From: Aphidius gifuensis
Taxonomy: Eukaryota > Arthropoda > Insecta > Hymenoptera > Braconidae
Length of the DNA: 64,000 nt
NCBI RefSeq assembly: GCF_014905175.1
Contig: NC_057790.1
Span: 12,178,469 to 12,242,468 of the forward strand
Direction: 5' to 3'
Both the position numbers and the translations under genes were made by a program. The notes beneath the pieces were generated by a model, which ran no database searches, had not been told where the DNA came from, and worked only from the letters and a program-made list of their open reading frames with translations. Shown here piece by piece: positions 53,011-63,795 of the stretch (positions are counted from its first letter, which is position 1; every line of letters starts with the position of its first letter).

Positions 53011-53700
53011 ATATATATTTTTTAATTAGATGTTGCTGTAACTAGGAATTAAAATGAAAATTAAAAGAAAATTTATTGTATTTTCGGATGACACATGAAA
53101 CTTTCATCACGGTCGGTAATGAAGATTCCTTCTTTACCGACTGATGGTAAAGTAGATTTGACCAAGTTTCGGGAGTCAGCCAAATATGTAATAAAATTTT
53201 TTTAGAAATTTTAAAAAAATTTTTGGAAATTTTCCAAAAACATTCTCCATTTTATATTGACTTCTGAAAATTTTTTCTTGTCAGCAATAAATTTACTCGA
53301 AATATTAATTTTTTATTATTATTATTCATTCATTTTTCAATACTATCATAGGATTGTAAGCTGACGTCATCATTCAGTTTTTTAACTTGAATATCAATTC
53401 AACATGAAATTAGAAAAAAATGATTCTCGTAGAATGTATTCAAAGATAAAAAAATGAAGAGTCATCAAAAAAGTAATGTCAACTATATTTTTTATTTTTC
53501 TAAAATAATATAAATCACGTCCAACGTGAAGACAATGATTTGAACGGGGCATCGAAACATGATCCATGACGTACAGCAAGCACGCGCGGTCATTGTAGAT
53601 CCGTTGTCTTAATCATGCATCGCTTTTTATTTTTTGCTTACTTTGCACATTTTTATTTTTCTTTTCAAGACAAATGTATTGTTCTTTTTATTTATTAAAT
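53011..53700. other. Unannotated stretch, possible left end of Polinton copy B
   Basis: No gene recognised. If copy B has a terminal inverted repeat, it would lie here; the matching right end is outside the window so it cannot be identified. TTTACCGACTGATGGTAAAG (53136) is a short palindrome-like motif. Confidence 0.3.
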
Positions 53701-53740
53701 ATATTTTATGTTGATTGCACGGTAAATTATTCATCTTTCA

Positions 53741-53810
53741 TTAGTCAGTGGTCAGTTGATCTCGCGGCAACTACTTCCTCCTGATTATTAAAAAAATTAT
53801 ATATTTAAAA
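53741..53810 (+). promoter_or_regulatory. Possible core promoter of the copy B polymerase
   Basis: Two arthropod-type initiators, GTCAGTGG (53744) and GTCAGTTG (53751), lie about 55-65 nt before the polymerase ATG. No canonical TATA at -30, only GGTAAAT; weak evidence. Confidence 0.3.
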
Positions 53811-56800
53811 ATGTATTCTATCGAAAGGTGTGAGAAGCTTGTTAACATTTTAAGTGCGGGTTATTCATCTGCAAATACTATTGAAAATATTGATCGATGG
53901 ATCAAATGGGGTAGTGTAAATGTAAAACTATTGAATAGATTTTTGAAAAATTCAGCTGATTCAGTCGGTTTAAAAAGAAGAATACAACTAGTCGTAGTTA
54001 GACTTACAACTATAGTTGAAAAGCTGCAAGTGAAAAGAGAAAAGACATTACATCATGGTGCTGGTATGAGTACTCATCATGATGAACCAACATTGCATGA
54101 CAGAGTAAAATGGAATGACTTGAAGAATATTTTTAAAGGAAATATCATAACTGGAAGTGTAACAAATCTTTATCATATAGGAATTGAAAATTTTTTGAGA
54201 GATGCTCAAACTGTTGTCAGCAAAAAACTAAAAGCTTTTTTGAAAAAAAAAATTAATCTCAAGATCAATTCATGTTTACATTGTGAATATGAAGTTTTAA
54301 AAGATGATACAGAAGTGAGAGAAATCAAATCTTTTATTACAAAAAATGCTATTATACTTCCAACAACAGACCTGGATGAGTGGTTTAATGAACATTTTTT
54401 CGATCCATTATTAAAGAAAATTAAGGAGTTTAATCTTGGTATTTCCAGCTGGAGCTTGAAAAAAATTCAGAGCATTATCTTCACTGTATGCAAATATCAA
54501 CCGTTGCGTGGTGGTGATTCTACGTTTGTTGAAATGCCTGATGACATCAAAAAAAAAAGAGCAGTTTTGAATATAGAAAATAGAGATAATTTTTGTTTTT
54601 TGTGGTGTGTGACTGCAGCTTTACATCCTGCACAAGAAAATGTGTGTCGTGTTGCATCATATCCACATTTTAGTACAGTGTTATCATATGATGGAATATC
54701 TTTTCCAATGAAGCTGCGAGACATACCAAAATTTGAAAAACTCTACGCAAAAATATTTACGCAATTGTTTCAAATAATCCGAAAAAAAGTATTATTGCTC
54801 CTATATTTTTGAGTGATAATATTTGTGACAGTCAAACGATTCATCTGTTGGCAGTCGATAAAAACGGAAATGATAATAAAAAAAAAAATGTTACCAATAC
54901 TAATGACAGTATTTTTGATGATGAATGTTTTTCGGCTGACGACGATGATGATGATGATGGTGACGATGACGACAATAAAATGGAAGTTGATGACGAATAT
55001 GAAAATTATGTTCAAAAGCAGAAAAAAGGAAAAAAAATTTTCCATTTTGCATTAATTAAAAATTTATCACGTCTCGTCAGTTCATAAGCCAGACAAGGTA
55101 ATGGTCGTTTATACATATGTGACAGATGTCTAAATCATTTCTCGTCAGAGCTTTATTTGAACAGACATTTGGCTGACTGTTGTCAAATTAATCATGCACG
55201 GATGATTATGCCAAGAAAAGATGCCAATATACTGAAATTTAAAAATCATCGGTATAGAGAACTTGTACCTTTTGTCGTCTATGCTGATTTGGATTGTATT
55301 TTAAAACCGATTGATGATACCGACTCTGAAGAACATATTCCACACAGTGCTGCGTACTATGTTAAATGTACCTATGATAATACATTATCATTCTATAGAA
55401 TGAATCGTAGTGAGAATTGTATTGAATGGTTCATTGGAGAATTGGAAAAATTAGCTCACCAGGTCAATGATGTACACTAAACCATACCAATGGAAAATTG
55501 ACTGTGCAACAGGAGCATGAATTTCAAAATGCCACAATTTGTCATATATGTGAGGAGATTTTCATGGAGCAAGACGTTAAGCACCATGATCACGATCATT
55601 TCAGCGGATCATATCGAGGTCCAGCTCATGCTAGATGTAATATTAACTATACAAAGTCTCACAACGTACCTGTCGTTATGCACAATTTATCAGGATACGA
55701 CTAACACTTTTTAATACAAGATCTTTGCAAGGCATTCGATGGTCGCATACATATATTACCAATAAACAAAGAAAAATACATTTCATTCACGAAAAAAGTG
55801 GATAATACTGTTGTAAGTTTAAGATTCATCGACTCATTTAGATTTATGTCTAGTAGTATTGATAGATTATCATCTGATTTGAGCAATGATCAAAAAATTA
55901 TAACACGTAGTGAATGCAATAGTGAATACTTTGATTTATTGTGTAGAAAAGGAGTATTTCCATACGAATATATTGACTCATGGGAAAAATTAGCTGAAAC
56001 AACTCTACCACCAAAAAAAGACTTTTTCTCAAAATTAAATAATTCCGATATATCAGATGCAGACTATGAACATGCCAAAAATATTTGGGAAAAATTTCAA
56101 ATAAATACATTGGGTGAATATTCTGATTTATATTTGAAAACTGATGTGCTTTTGTTGGCAGATATTTTTGAAAATTTTCGTTTGAGCTGTTTATCAACAT
56201 ACAGTCTAGATGCACTCCATTATTTTACTGCACTAGGTCTAGCATTTGATGCAATGTTAAAATATACAGGTGTGGAACTTGAACTTTTGACAGACCCAGC
56301 AATGCATCTTTTCATTGAGAAAGGAATTCGAGGTGGTGTTGCACAATGTATGAACCGATACGCAAAAGCCGACAACCGATATATGGGTGATAAATATAAT
56401 CCAGAAGAAGAAGAATCATACATCATGTATTTTGATGTAAATAATTTATATGGTGCTGGCATGAGTCAATATTTGCCTTATGGAGGTTTCCAATGGGAAG
56501 ACAATTTAAATATTGATGTGACAAATATATCTGATGAAGCTGAAATTGGATATATATTAGAGGTTGATTTAGAATATCCAAAAAATTTGCATCATTACCA
56601 CAAAGATTTACCATTATGTCCAGAACATTTTACAGCACCAGATTCAAAACAATCAAAACTAATGACAACTCTCCATGACAAGAAAAATTATGTGATACAC
56701 TATAGAAATTTAAAACTATATTTGGGGCTTGGCATGAAGTTGAACAAAATTCATCGAGTATTAAAATTTAAACAAAGCTCATGGCTGAAAAAATATATAG

Positions 56801-57645
56801 ATCTTAATATGCGTCAGCAAGCAACCACTGATTTTGGTAAAAATTTTTTCAAATTAATGAACAACAGTGTATATGGAAAAACAATGCAAAATGTGAGAAA
56901 GGAAAAAGATGTGAAATTGGTGACAAAATGGGAAGGTCGCTATGGAGCAAAATCACTGATAGCGAAACCAAATTTTCACAGTTGTTCAATCTACAAAGAT
57001 GACATTGCAATTATTGAAATGTCAAGAGTTAAAATAATTTTTAATAAACCAATTTATTCAGGGTTTACAATATTAGATCTATCAAAAATTTGGATTTATG
57101 ATTTTTACTACAATTATATTAAAAAAAAATTCAAAGATGATGAGGCCAAAGCACTTTACATGGATACTGATTCACTCATTTTAAATTTCAAAGTTCCTGA
57201 TATTTATGAAAAAATGAAGGAAAATTTAGAAAGATTTGACACATCAGATTATCCACCAAATAATATTTATAATATGCCAAGAGTCAACAAAAAAGTTATT
57301 GGTCTTATGAAAGACGAAAATAATGGTAAAATTATGACTGAGTTTGCTGGCTTGAGAGCCAAATTATATAGTTATAAAGTTATAAACATTGATGATGATA
57401 AAACTTACAAAAAAGCAAAAGGTGTAAAAGGTTCGGTTTTGAAAGACATAAATTTTGATAATTATATGTCCTGCCTTTTGAATCATCAAATATTGAAAAA
57501 AAATCAACATTCAATCAGAAGTAAAGATCATCAAGTAAGAACAATTGTACAAAGTAAAGTTGCACTCAGCTGGGCTGATGATAAACGAGCTCTTGATCAA
57601 AATGGTGGAACTGATACCTTACTTTGGGGCTATGACCCCGAATAA
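53811..57645 (+). pseudogene. Protein-primed family B DNA polymerase, Polinton copy B (about 1,270 codons, five lesions)
   Basis: From MYSIERCEKLV: N-terminal domain, NRDNFCFLWCVTAALHP; frameshift near 54750; SINxYAIV-type strand; an acidic insert (ADDDDDDDGDDDDN); NLSRLVSS then TAA 55085; CDRCLNHF zinc motif; exonuclease I VYADLDCIL; TAA 55478; frameshift near 55497; CHICEEIF...HHDH treble-clef; HNLSGYD (exonuclease II) followed by TAA 55702; then 1,940 bases intact with YLKTDVLLLAD (exonuclease III), motif A FDVNNLYGAG (Asp 213 of the last 615-residue frame), motif B NNSVYGK (355) and motif C YMDTDSL (456). The polymerase core is complete; the gene as a whole is broken. Confidence 0.9.
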
Positions 57646-57729
57646 TCATAAATAAAAAATATATTTATTATAAATAATAGTTATAATATATATAAAAATG
57701 CAAAGTAAGCACATCTTTTGTTTGATTTG

Positions 57730-57902
57730 AAGTGCTGACGTTTTATTTTCTAAATTATTTTATAAACAAAAATGGAAATATGATATTAAGTTGAGCGAGT
57801 TATATTGTTTATATTTCGTTGAATTTGAAGTAGAAAGTGCTGACGTTTTATTTTTTTCAAACTATTTCTATAAACAAAATTAGAAATTTGATACCAAAGT
57901 GC
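57730..57902 (+). repeat. Two direct repeats with a TGACGT core between polymerase and next gene
   Basis: AAGTGCTGACGTTTTATTTT followed by AACTATTT...TATAAACAAAA and GAAAT.TGATA appears at 57730-57787 and 57835-57902. Both copies contain TGACGT (CRE-like). Being upstream of the gene at 57977 they may act as regulatory elements. Confidence 0.6.
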
Positions 57903-57976
57903 GCGCGTCTTTACTCTTTTGTATATGAGTACCAAAGAAAAAAAATATTTCAGTCTTGAATAAGATTTCAGTCATA

Positions 57977-58774
57977 ATGGTTGAATAAATTGTTGATGTT
58001 CAAGGATTTTATGAAACTGATCAAAGTTTTATTGTGAAAGAATTTGCAATAGCAAATTTGAATCAAGAAGATGATATCAAGTCGGTAGTATTCAAGCCTC
58101 CATGTGCCATGAGTACATTATCATCTGCTTGCAAACTGACAAATAATTGGTTAACAAACAATCATCATGGACTGTTATGGAACTCAGGAGATGTTGATTA
58201 TGCTGAACATGGAAAAATTATAAATGATAGCCTTGAGTCATCAATTTACGTATATGTAAAAGGTCATGAGAAAAAAAAATGGCTCAGCAATATTTTAAAA
58301 GACGATAAAACTATTATTGATTTGATTGATATGGATTGTCCAGCGCATGGCAAACTACCAACTAAGGTATGTCAAAAAAACTATGTTCACCATCTGAGTT
58401 ATCATCTCAATTTATGGACTCTTACTTGTGCATTGGATAATGTACAAAAATTGAGAGCATGGTTCCGAACTACCTGGGGATCAGTTTCATCATTGAAAAA
58501 ATCGATTCAGCTATTTTGTCATCTTGAGAGTCTGGAAAAAATGGCAACAGAAGATATTGCAAATTTACCAGAGAGATATATTTTTCTGCTTACACCAAAC
58601 TCAATTGATGCTGTATGGGACAAATTGCCAGAAAAATTTAAAACAAAAAAAGATTTTCTTCAATATAAACGCTGCATTGAACATTATCATTATCAAGACG
58701 AAAAATCAGATGAATTTGACGGGCCATCACCCATGATAAAAGATTGTACATTATGTCAAAATAAAAATAAATGA
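57977..58774 (+). pseudogene. KPP/CxxH family protein, Polinton copy B (one nonsense codon)
   Basis: From ATG 57977 the frame reads MVE, TAA (57986-57988), then IVDVQGFYETDQSF and onward without a break to 58774. Residues shared with copy A include VQGF/FQGF, FKPPC, NHHGLLW, KGHEKKKWL, DLIDMDCPAHGKL, CALDNVQKLRAWF, VWDKLPEKF and a C-terminal DCTLCQNK. About 265 residues. Only the codon-4 stop prevents a full product, although initiation downstream (for example at MSTLSS) is conceivable. Uncharacterised insect family; nuclease-like fold suspected only. Confidence 0.65.
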
Positions 58775-58950
58775 AAAAAAAAATTTTTTTAACATACATT
58801 GTTAGTTCATTTATTATAATAATAATTTTTAATTTTCAGTAAGGAGAAAATAATATATACAACAATTTTTCATGTACATTATTTGATTTATTTATTTTTT
58901 TTTTCTTTTACATATTATAAATATAGGATTGGTAAGTTTACAGGCATATA
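58775..58950. other. Convergent intergenic spacer
   Basis: 176 bases between tail-to-tail genes, A/T runs only. Unlike copy A, no DNA-binding-like gene lies here; possible poly(A) signals on both strands are hard to tell from background. Confidence 0.5.
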
Positions 58951-60179
58951 TTAAACGAGCTTGCGTACTGAACCACTAATTGGATTATACTCAACAATTC
59001 GATCATGTAAAATCAAACAATAAGCTGATGTTTGAGCTGGAAATTGTGTTGTTGATTCAAATTCAAGTCGAATATCTACTGGTCCAGATTTTAAAAATTC
59101 ATTTTGCTTTGAACAATCTATGACAATAAGTGGAGCTTCTTCCAAAAATTTTTGTCTTGTAAATAATGGTTGTGGTGTTTCTGTGTAATAGTAGGAAGCT
59201 TGGAAATATGCAAACATATCATATAATAATGAGAATTGATTATGAGCAAAATCAATATTTAAATTTCCATAAGGATATGATTGTGAATTTAAAAACAGCT
59301 TAACATCACGCAAGTTACAATGATCAGAAACACTTGAATTGTTTGTTACAGAGTTTTTTCGTTTTGTTTGGAAGCCTAAAATTATGTATCTCGGTTTTTC
59401 CAATTGTGTTGATGTTTTCACACTCCAATTTTGTTTTGTAGTTGCAGGTAATAGTGGATACTCGTACAATTCCCATGTACGAAAACTGATTGCTATGGAT
59501 GGATCCTTGGCAATGTAATTTAAAAGTTGAATTTTCTGCTTATCAGACACTTTGATATATGGAACAATCCATTCCACTTTTTGAAGTTTAATTTGTATTT
59601 TTCGCCACTTTTCCTTCCGCAGGTTGTTCTTGTAGACAGGCATTCGCATCACTATTTGCTCTTATTAGGATGAGTTCATGTTTTGCATTGATAATTATTT
59701 TTATAATCTTCAGCAAATCCTAGCAGCAGGCTCAGTGGTATTGATATATCAAAAAATAACTCGAATCGAATAATGATTCTTCATCAGACATTAACCATCC
59801 AGCATTCTCCAATAATGATTTTTGATTTGGACTTAAGGAAATATATCCTTTCATTAGAGTCGTAAGACCAACATTTTGCTCCGATCAATTTCAATTGCAT
59901 TTATCTCATAGCGAATTTCTTCAAACATGTGTGCTATTGCCATTCGTACCAATGAAGTTGTTTTGGCACAGATTTTCCGTCACTTGTAAGAAATCGTCCA
60001 GTAATATGTAGTGAACTTTTACTTGGTAGTACACATAAATCTTGATGTTGAATTCCAATCCGGATTTCATCGTTGTTATTGAATGTTGAAGAGCCGTAAG
60101 GCTGATGAGCATGTAACTCACAATGGGCAATCGATTCATCAAAAATGATCGGTTCTTGTATACTTAAAATTTCATCCAT
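58951..60179 (-). pseudogene. Major capsid-like protein, Polinton copy B (several frameshifts)
   Basis: Starts MDEILSIQEPII at 60179. Frame breaks occur near 59950 (followed by MAIAHMFEEIRYEIN in another frame), near 59870, 59760-59700 and 59660. From 59652 a 233-residue frame is intact: VEWIVPYIKVSDKQK, FRTWELYEYPLLPA, STQLEKPRYIILGFQ, LLYDMFAYFQASYYYTETP, APLIVIDCSKQN, VDIRLEFES, ending near SGSVRKLV. Copy A lacks the YDMFAYF...CSKQN part. Probably the double-jelly-roll major capsid protein of the element, by position and pattern. Confidence 0.62.
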
Positions 60180-60213
60180 GGTATAATACAAAAAAAGCAA
60201 CAAAATGACACTT

Positions 60214-60405
60214 TTATTTCCGTAGATGTTGTTGACGTGGACTGAGACCGAGACTCTTGAGAAACTGAATACTCTGATGTGTTATCGCTTTGCTTCCTTG
60301 CTTTTGACTGATTTTTTTTTGGCATAATGTCTCGCATTTATAGCTTTGCCCAATTATTTTATTATTATGTTTTTTTTCTTTTTTTTTTAAAAAAACGATG
60401 CCCAT
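60214..60405 (-). CDS. Small conserved Polinton protein, copy B
   Basis: 63 residues, strongly basic N-terminus (FLKKKEKKHNNK), C-terminus HQSIQFLKSLGLSPRQ aligned with copy A at 1903-2085. Starts 11 nt after the minor capsid stop and ends 34 nt before the major capsid ATG, the same arrangement as in copy A. Confidence 0.55.
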   Translation of the reverse strand: MGIVFLKKKEKKHNNKIIGQSYKCETLCQKKISQKQGSKAITHQSIQFLKSLGLSPRQQHLRK

Positions 60406-60416
60406 ATTTTTTTGTC

Positions 60417-61109
60417 CTATTTGACACTTTTAATGTGTAGTCGAATTGTAATCGTTTCTCCACGGAAATTCACAATTTCACCATCCTGATCGACAATTTT
60501 TAATTGCAATTGATGTATTGCTTGCACTGTGACTGGCAGATAAATGACATGAGATGGTACTTCAACAATCTTATATCCAGGAGGCACAACTGGGAAAAAT
60601 TCATGTATTGTGTGAACTTTGTGCTGATTCATATATGCACCAGTTGTTATGTTACACTGAATTTGGAGTGTATTGACCTTTAATATGGCAACAGGCAAGT
60701 CAGATTTATGTAGAATATCAGCTTCGAGGATTCGTTTTGTAAAGCCCAACAACCTTCCAATCGAGTCTTCTATTTCAAAATGAATACGTTTGTTACATTT
60801 AACCTCACTATGTAGTTCATTGTTATTTGGTTTAATACTAATAGTAACGTCATTCTGACATATTGCTTTTTGGATATAACTTTCAATATCCTCAATTTCA
60901 TAACTTCCTGTTGGAATTGTAATCAGTTTACAACCTTCAATGTAGACTTTATTGTTACCAACGTCAATATTCGGTATAGAATTAAATGTTGTAAACTCAA
61001 CAAGCCCAGCAACATAATTTTTATTTGCTGACAACTCAATCGGCGGGAAGTATTGTGTTTCAAGAGTCGATGACCTGCCTGACAATGTCAACGTAAATGA
61101 ATCATCCAT
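60417..61109 (-). CDS. Probable minor capsid (penton-like) protein, Polinton copy B
   Basis: An intact 230-residue frame beginning MDDSFTLTLSGRSSTLETQY, with conserved blocks described for copy A. The frame has no lesion although its neighbours on both sides are broken, which hints at recent activity, retained function or chance. A TATTTATAG box-like sequence lies about 35 nt upstream on the minus strand, overlapping the end of the protease gene. Confidence 0.6.
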   Translation of the reverse strand: MDDSFTLTLSGRSSTLETQYFPPIELSANKNYVAGLVEFTTFNSIPNIDVGNNKVYIEGCKLITIPTGSYEIEDIESYIQKAICQNDVTISIKPNNNELHSEVKCNKRIHFEIEDSIGRLLGFTKRILEADILHKSDLPVAILKVNTLQIQCNITTGAYMNQHKVHTIHEFFPVVPPGYKIVEVPSHVIYLPVTVQAIHQLQLKIVDQDGEIVNFRGETITIRLHIKSVK

Positions 61110-61143
61110 GACTAATGATTATTTTAGCATGTGTCATGATTAT

Positions 61144-61505
61144 TTATAGTCTCTTGCCAGCCAGAAATTTGAGACATAGATGACCGCAAACAATTGTATT
61201 ATAATTTTGATATTTTTCATAATTATATTTAATGCTACCAACACCGAGATAATTAATCAGTTTTTGTGGAGGCTTCAAATCACCAAAGTTATCGAAATAA
61301 ATGGCATCATTGAGCCGTTTTTTGTTTGCAACCCAATTTGTACCAGCACCATCTTTATCATCAAGATTTACAATTGCTGACTCATTTTTACGAGGACCAT
61401 TATTGGTAAACCATTTCTTATGAAAACTCCTCGGAAATAAGGAATTTTAAAAGCTTTGGCGTATTTGATGATATCAATATTTGTGAGAGCTCGATGTGGT
61501 AGCAT
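61144..61505 (-). pseudogene. Adenain-like protease, Polinton copy B (frameshift; catalytic His lost)
   Basis: Starts MLPHRALTNIDIIKYA at 61505; a frameshift near 61400 follows (N-G-L-P region), then ESAIVNLDDKDGAG, TNWVANKK where copy A has THWVAYKK, IYFDNFGDLKPP with the acidic residue kept, and VCGHLCLKFL with the Cys kept, ending at TAA 61144-61146. Replacement of the catalytic His by Asn would by itself inactivate the enzyme. Confidence 0.78.
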
Positions 61506-61773
61506 TACAAGTTTTTTTTCTTATTTACTTTTTTTGCAGGCTTTAAAAAGAGACCTAGTCCTCTTTTGTAAGGAGATAAAAACCGCGATCACCACGAGCT
61601 AATCTTTTATCGAGCTTTGTACCCGGGCCACAATAATTATACTGTGGAACGTGTAATTCAAATGGCAGACTATTGATGATACTGTTCAACAGACCCTTCC
61701 CTTTTTTTTTTTTTTTTTTTTTTTTTGCACGTTGATGCTCAATCATTGTCTTTGAAGAACTAACTGCATTCAA
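61505..61773 (-). pseudogene. PLA2-type virion protein, Polinton copy B, with large internal deletion
   Basis: From ATG 61773: a Lys run (encoded by the poly-T at 61699-61725), LPFELHVPQYNYCGPGTKL (the calcium-binding loop) and ARGDRG. The next bases jump to FLSPYKRGLGLFLKPAKK, the C-terminus of the protein, ending in TAA 61505-61507. About 200 residues present in copy A, including the His-Asp catalytic pair and the Lys-rich linker, are absent. The stop overlaps the protease ATG as TAATG. Confidence 0.75.
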
Positions 61774-61849
61774 TAAAATCCCGAGTATTTATATGGTTTT
61801 ACGTTAGTACAGATTAAGCTAGCAGCTTGTTCAGTTGTAAAAAAGAAAC
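61774..61849. promoter_or_regulatory. Divergent intergenic promoter region
   Basis: Only 76 bases separate the minus-strand PLA2 gene from the plus-strand ATPase gene. It contains TATTTATATGG (61786-61796) and a TTCAGTTG initiator-like motif (61830-61837) 17 nt before the ATPase ATG, whose context AAACATGG is favourable. A shared bidirectional promoter is likely; the TATA-initiator spacing of about 43 is longer than usual. Confidence 0.45.
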
Positions 61850-62497
61850 ATGGAATTTCAAGAACAACCATTAAAGTTGCCAGTCATCAATTTTGATCAA
61901 ATTGTGCAAAAAACTGCTCCAAAAAAACCATCTGAAAAAAGACATAGAAGTTTATTACCGAATAGTGTGAGAGGTGTATTTTGTGGACCTTCAAATTCTG
62001 GCAAAACAAACGTTCTTTTTGCAATAATAATTCACCCAAATGGATTAAGATTTGAGAATGTTTATGTGTATTCCAAATCGCTGAATCAGCCAAAGTACAA
62101 ATTTCTCGAAAAATTTATTAATAATGTTGAAGAAATTGGTTATTTTCCATTCAATGAACATGAGAAAGTTATTCAACCTGAAGAGGCTAGACCAAATTCA
62201 CTGATGATTTTCGATGATATATCTACAGAAAAACAAGATAATGTTCGAGCATTTTTTTGTATGGGTAGACATCAAGCAGTTGATAGTTTTTATTTATCTC
62301 AGACCTATGCTCACATACCCAAACATTTGGTGAGAGATAATGCCAATTTTTTTGTACTTTTTCGTCAAGATGAAAGAAATTTAAAGCATATATACAATGA
62401 TCATGTAAATACTGACATGGAATTTGTGAAATTCCGCAATATATGCTCGACATGTTGGAATAAAGATAAATATGGATTCCTTGTGATTGACAATTAA
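61850..62497 (+). CDS. FtsK/HerA-type genome-packaging ATPase, Polinton copy B
   Basis: 215 residues. Walker A GPSNSGKT at residues 46-53; Walker B SLMIFDD at 117-123; then FCMGRHQAVDSFYLSQTYAH (sensor-type segment) and HLVRDNANFFVLFRQDERN. This is the A32-like packaging ATPase of Polintons, adintoviruses and related viruses, which pumps DNA into capsids. In another frame directly after the stop, NGRYRRGFDCYINI reads like the expected C-terminus, so a one-base lesion near 62495 may have removed the last 30 or so residues. All catalytic motifs are intact. Confidence 0.85.
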   Translation: MEFQEQPLKLPVINFDQIVQKTAPKKPSEKRHRSLLPNSVRGVFCGPSNSGKTNVLFAIIIHPNGLRFENVYVYSKSLNQPKYKFLEKFINNVEEIGYFPFNEHEKVIQPEEARPNSLMIFDDISTEKQDNVRAFFCMGRHQAVDSFYLSQTYAHIPKHLVRDNANFFVLFRQDERNLKHIYNDHVNTDMEFVKFRNICSTCWNKDKYGFLVIDN

Positions 62498-62679
62498 TAA
62501 TGGCCGATACAGGAGAGGTTTTGATTGTTATATTAACATTACAAACGATTCTGCTGAAAATACAGTTTCTCCCTCTGCTACCACCACTGGTACATCTACT
62601 ATCTAAAAAAATATCAGATAATTTAGAGTAATATTATACGATATATAGTAAAAATTCCAAAATAAAAGACAGTAGGATT

Positions 62680-63736
62680 GTGTACTGTGAACTGTCAACA
62701 GCATCATTATATATCATGAAGCATACAAACTTACATGCTGAAAAATCATTATTGCATGAAATTAAAAAAGCAAGTGACTCTATAAGACGTAAACATAAAT
62801 TAATTAAATATGGTCGAGTTGAAAATGAAAGAATAACAAGTGAGGTGTTTGGACCTATAACTGAGCCTTTAAAAAAAATGCTAGCAGATGTATCAAAACA
62901 AAAACCAGCACCAAGTTCCAGTAAAAATCAAGCAGAAAAAAAAATAATGCTCAAAGAAAAGAAGAAGAATACACGACAGAAGAAGAAGAATACGAGACAG
63001 AAAGAACGAAAAATCAATATTGACAAATAATGACGAAAAAATTGATATTGATCCGTTAACTTTTCATAAGAATAATGTTAGTGATGTTGATGATGATGAC
63101 ACAGACGAAGATATAACGGAGAAAAAAAAAAAAATTTGGATGATGAAGAAGCACCTTGAAAGGCAAAAATCAATAAATTCTCATGACAAGGCTCATAATA
63201 CAATGTACACCATTCAAAAATTAAAAAACAATAAATTATTGTTTGGTAATTCAATGATTGAAATAAAAAATCATCATATTTATGTGAAAGATAAAATTTA
63301 TCCGGCTACTCAAGGTCTCTTGGAGTTATTATTTCAACAATCACCTAATGCATCTATTATTCGGAAAGTTGATCGAGAAATTTTTATTGAAATTATAAAA
63401 TTAACAAATGCACATCGTAAAAATTTCAAACCTGATGGTGCATTTCTGACAAACAGAACACAAAAATATAAAAATTATGTATCACTGTTTGTCAAATCTT
63501 TGAGAAAACAAAAAGTAGAGAGCAAAAAAGGTTCAGCACTTGTATTACCAAAATACAAAACACTACAAAAAAATAAGAAAATAAATAATACAAATTATAT
63601 ATATTGGGATGATCCCAATGAGCTTGTCAATCGTCTTCAATTACTTGTAGCTTCAGAAAAAACTGGCAATAATAGTCACGCTAATGAAATTCTTTCAATT
63701 ATTGAAGAATTAAGAGAAGCTGGTATTATTTGTTAA
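62680..63736 (+). pseudogene. Lysine-rich/WDDPNEL family protein, Polinton copy B (one frameshift)
   Basis: Two overlapping frames, 62680-63030 and 63020-63736, make one protein. The N-terminal part has SDSIRRKHKLIKYGRVENER and FGPITEPLKKML, then a Lys/Arg/Gln-rich linker with a direct repeat (KKKNTRQKKKNTRQK). The C-terminal part has VKDKIYPATQGLLELLFQQS, TNAHRKNF, YWDDPNELVNRLQLL and SHANEILSIIEELREAG. This is a common uncharacterised insect Polinton protein. The frameshift lies around 63015 in an A-rich context. Basic composition suggests DNA or capsid-interior binding; not proven. Confidence 0.6.
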
Positions 63737-63795
63737 TATTTATGTTCATTCAGTCTTTAATGTACAGTCATTAAAAGGACATTGGAGTGGAATAA

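Noticed and set aside
54770..55055. Frames on both strands rich in Asp, Met or Ile
   Set aside because: Alternative readings of the acidic GATGAT repeat inside the polymerase gene.
57977..58774. Assigning the KPP/CxxH protein as a DnaQ-type exonuclease
   Set aside because: The pattern is suggestive but the full acidic DEDD set cannot be placed, so function is left open.
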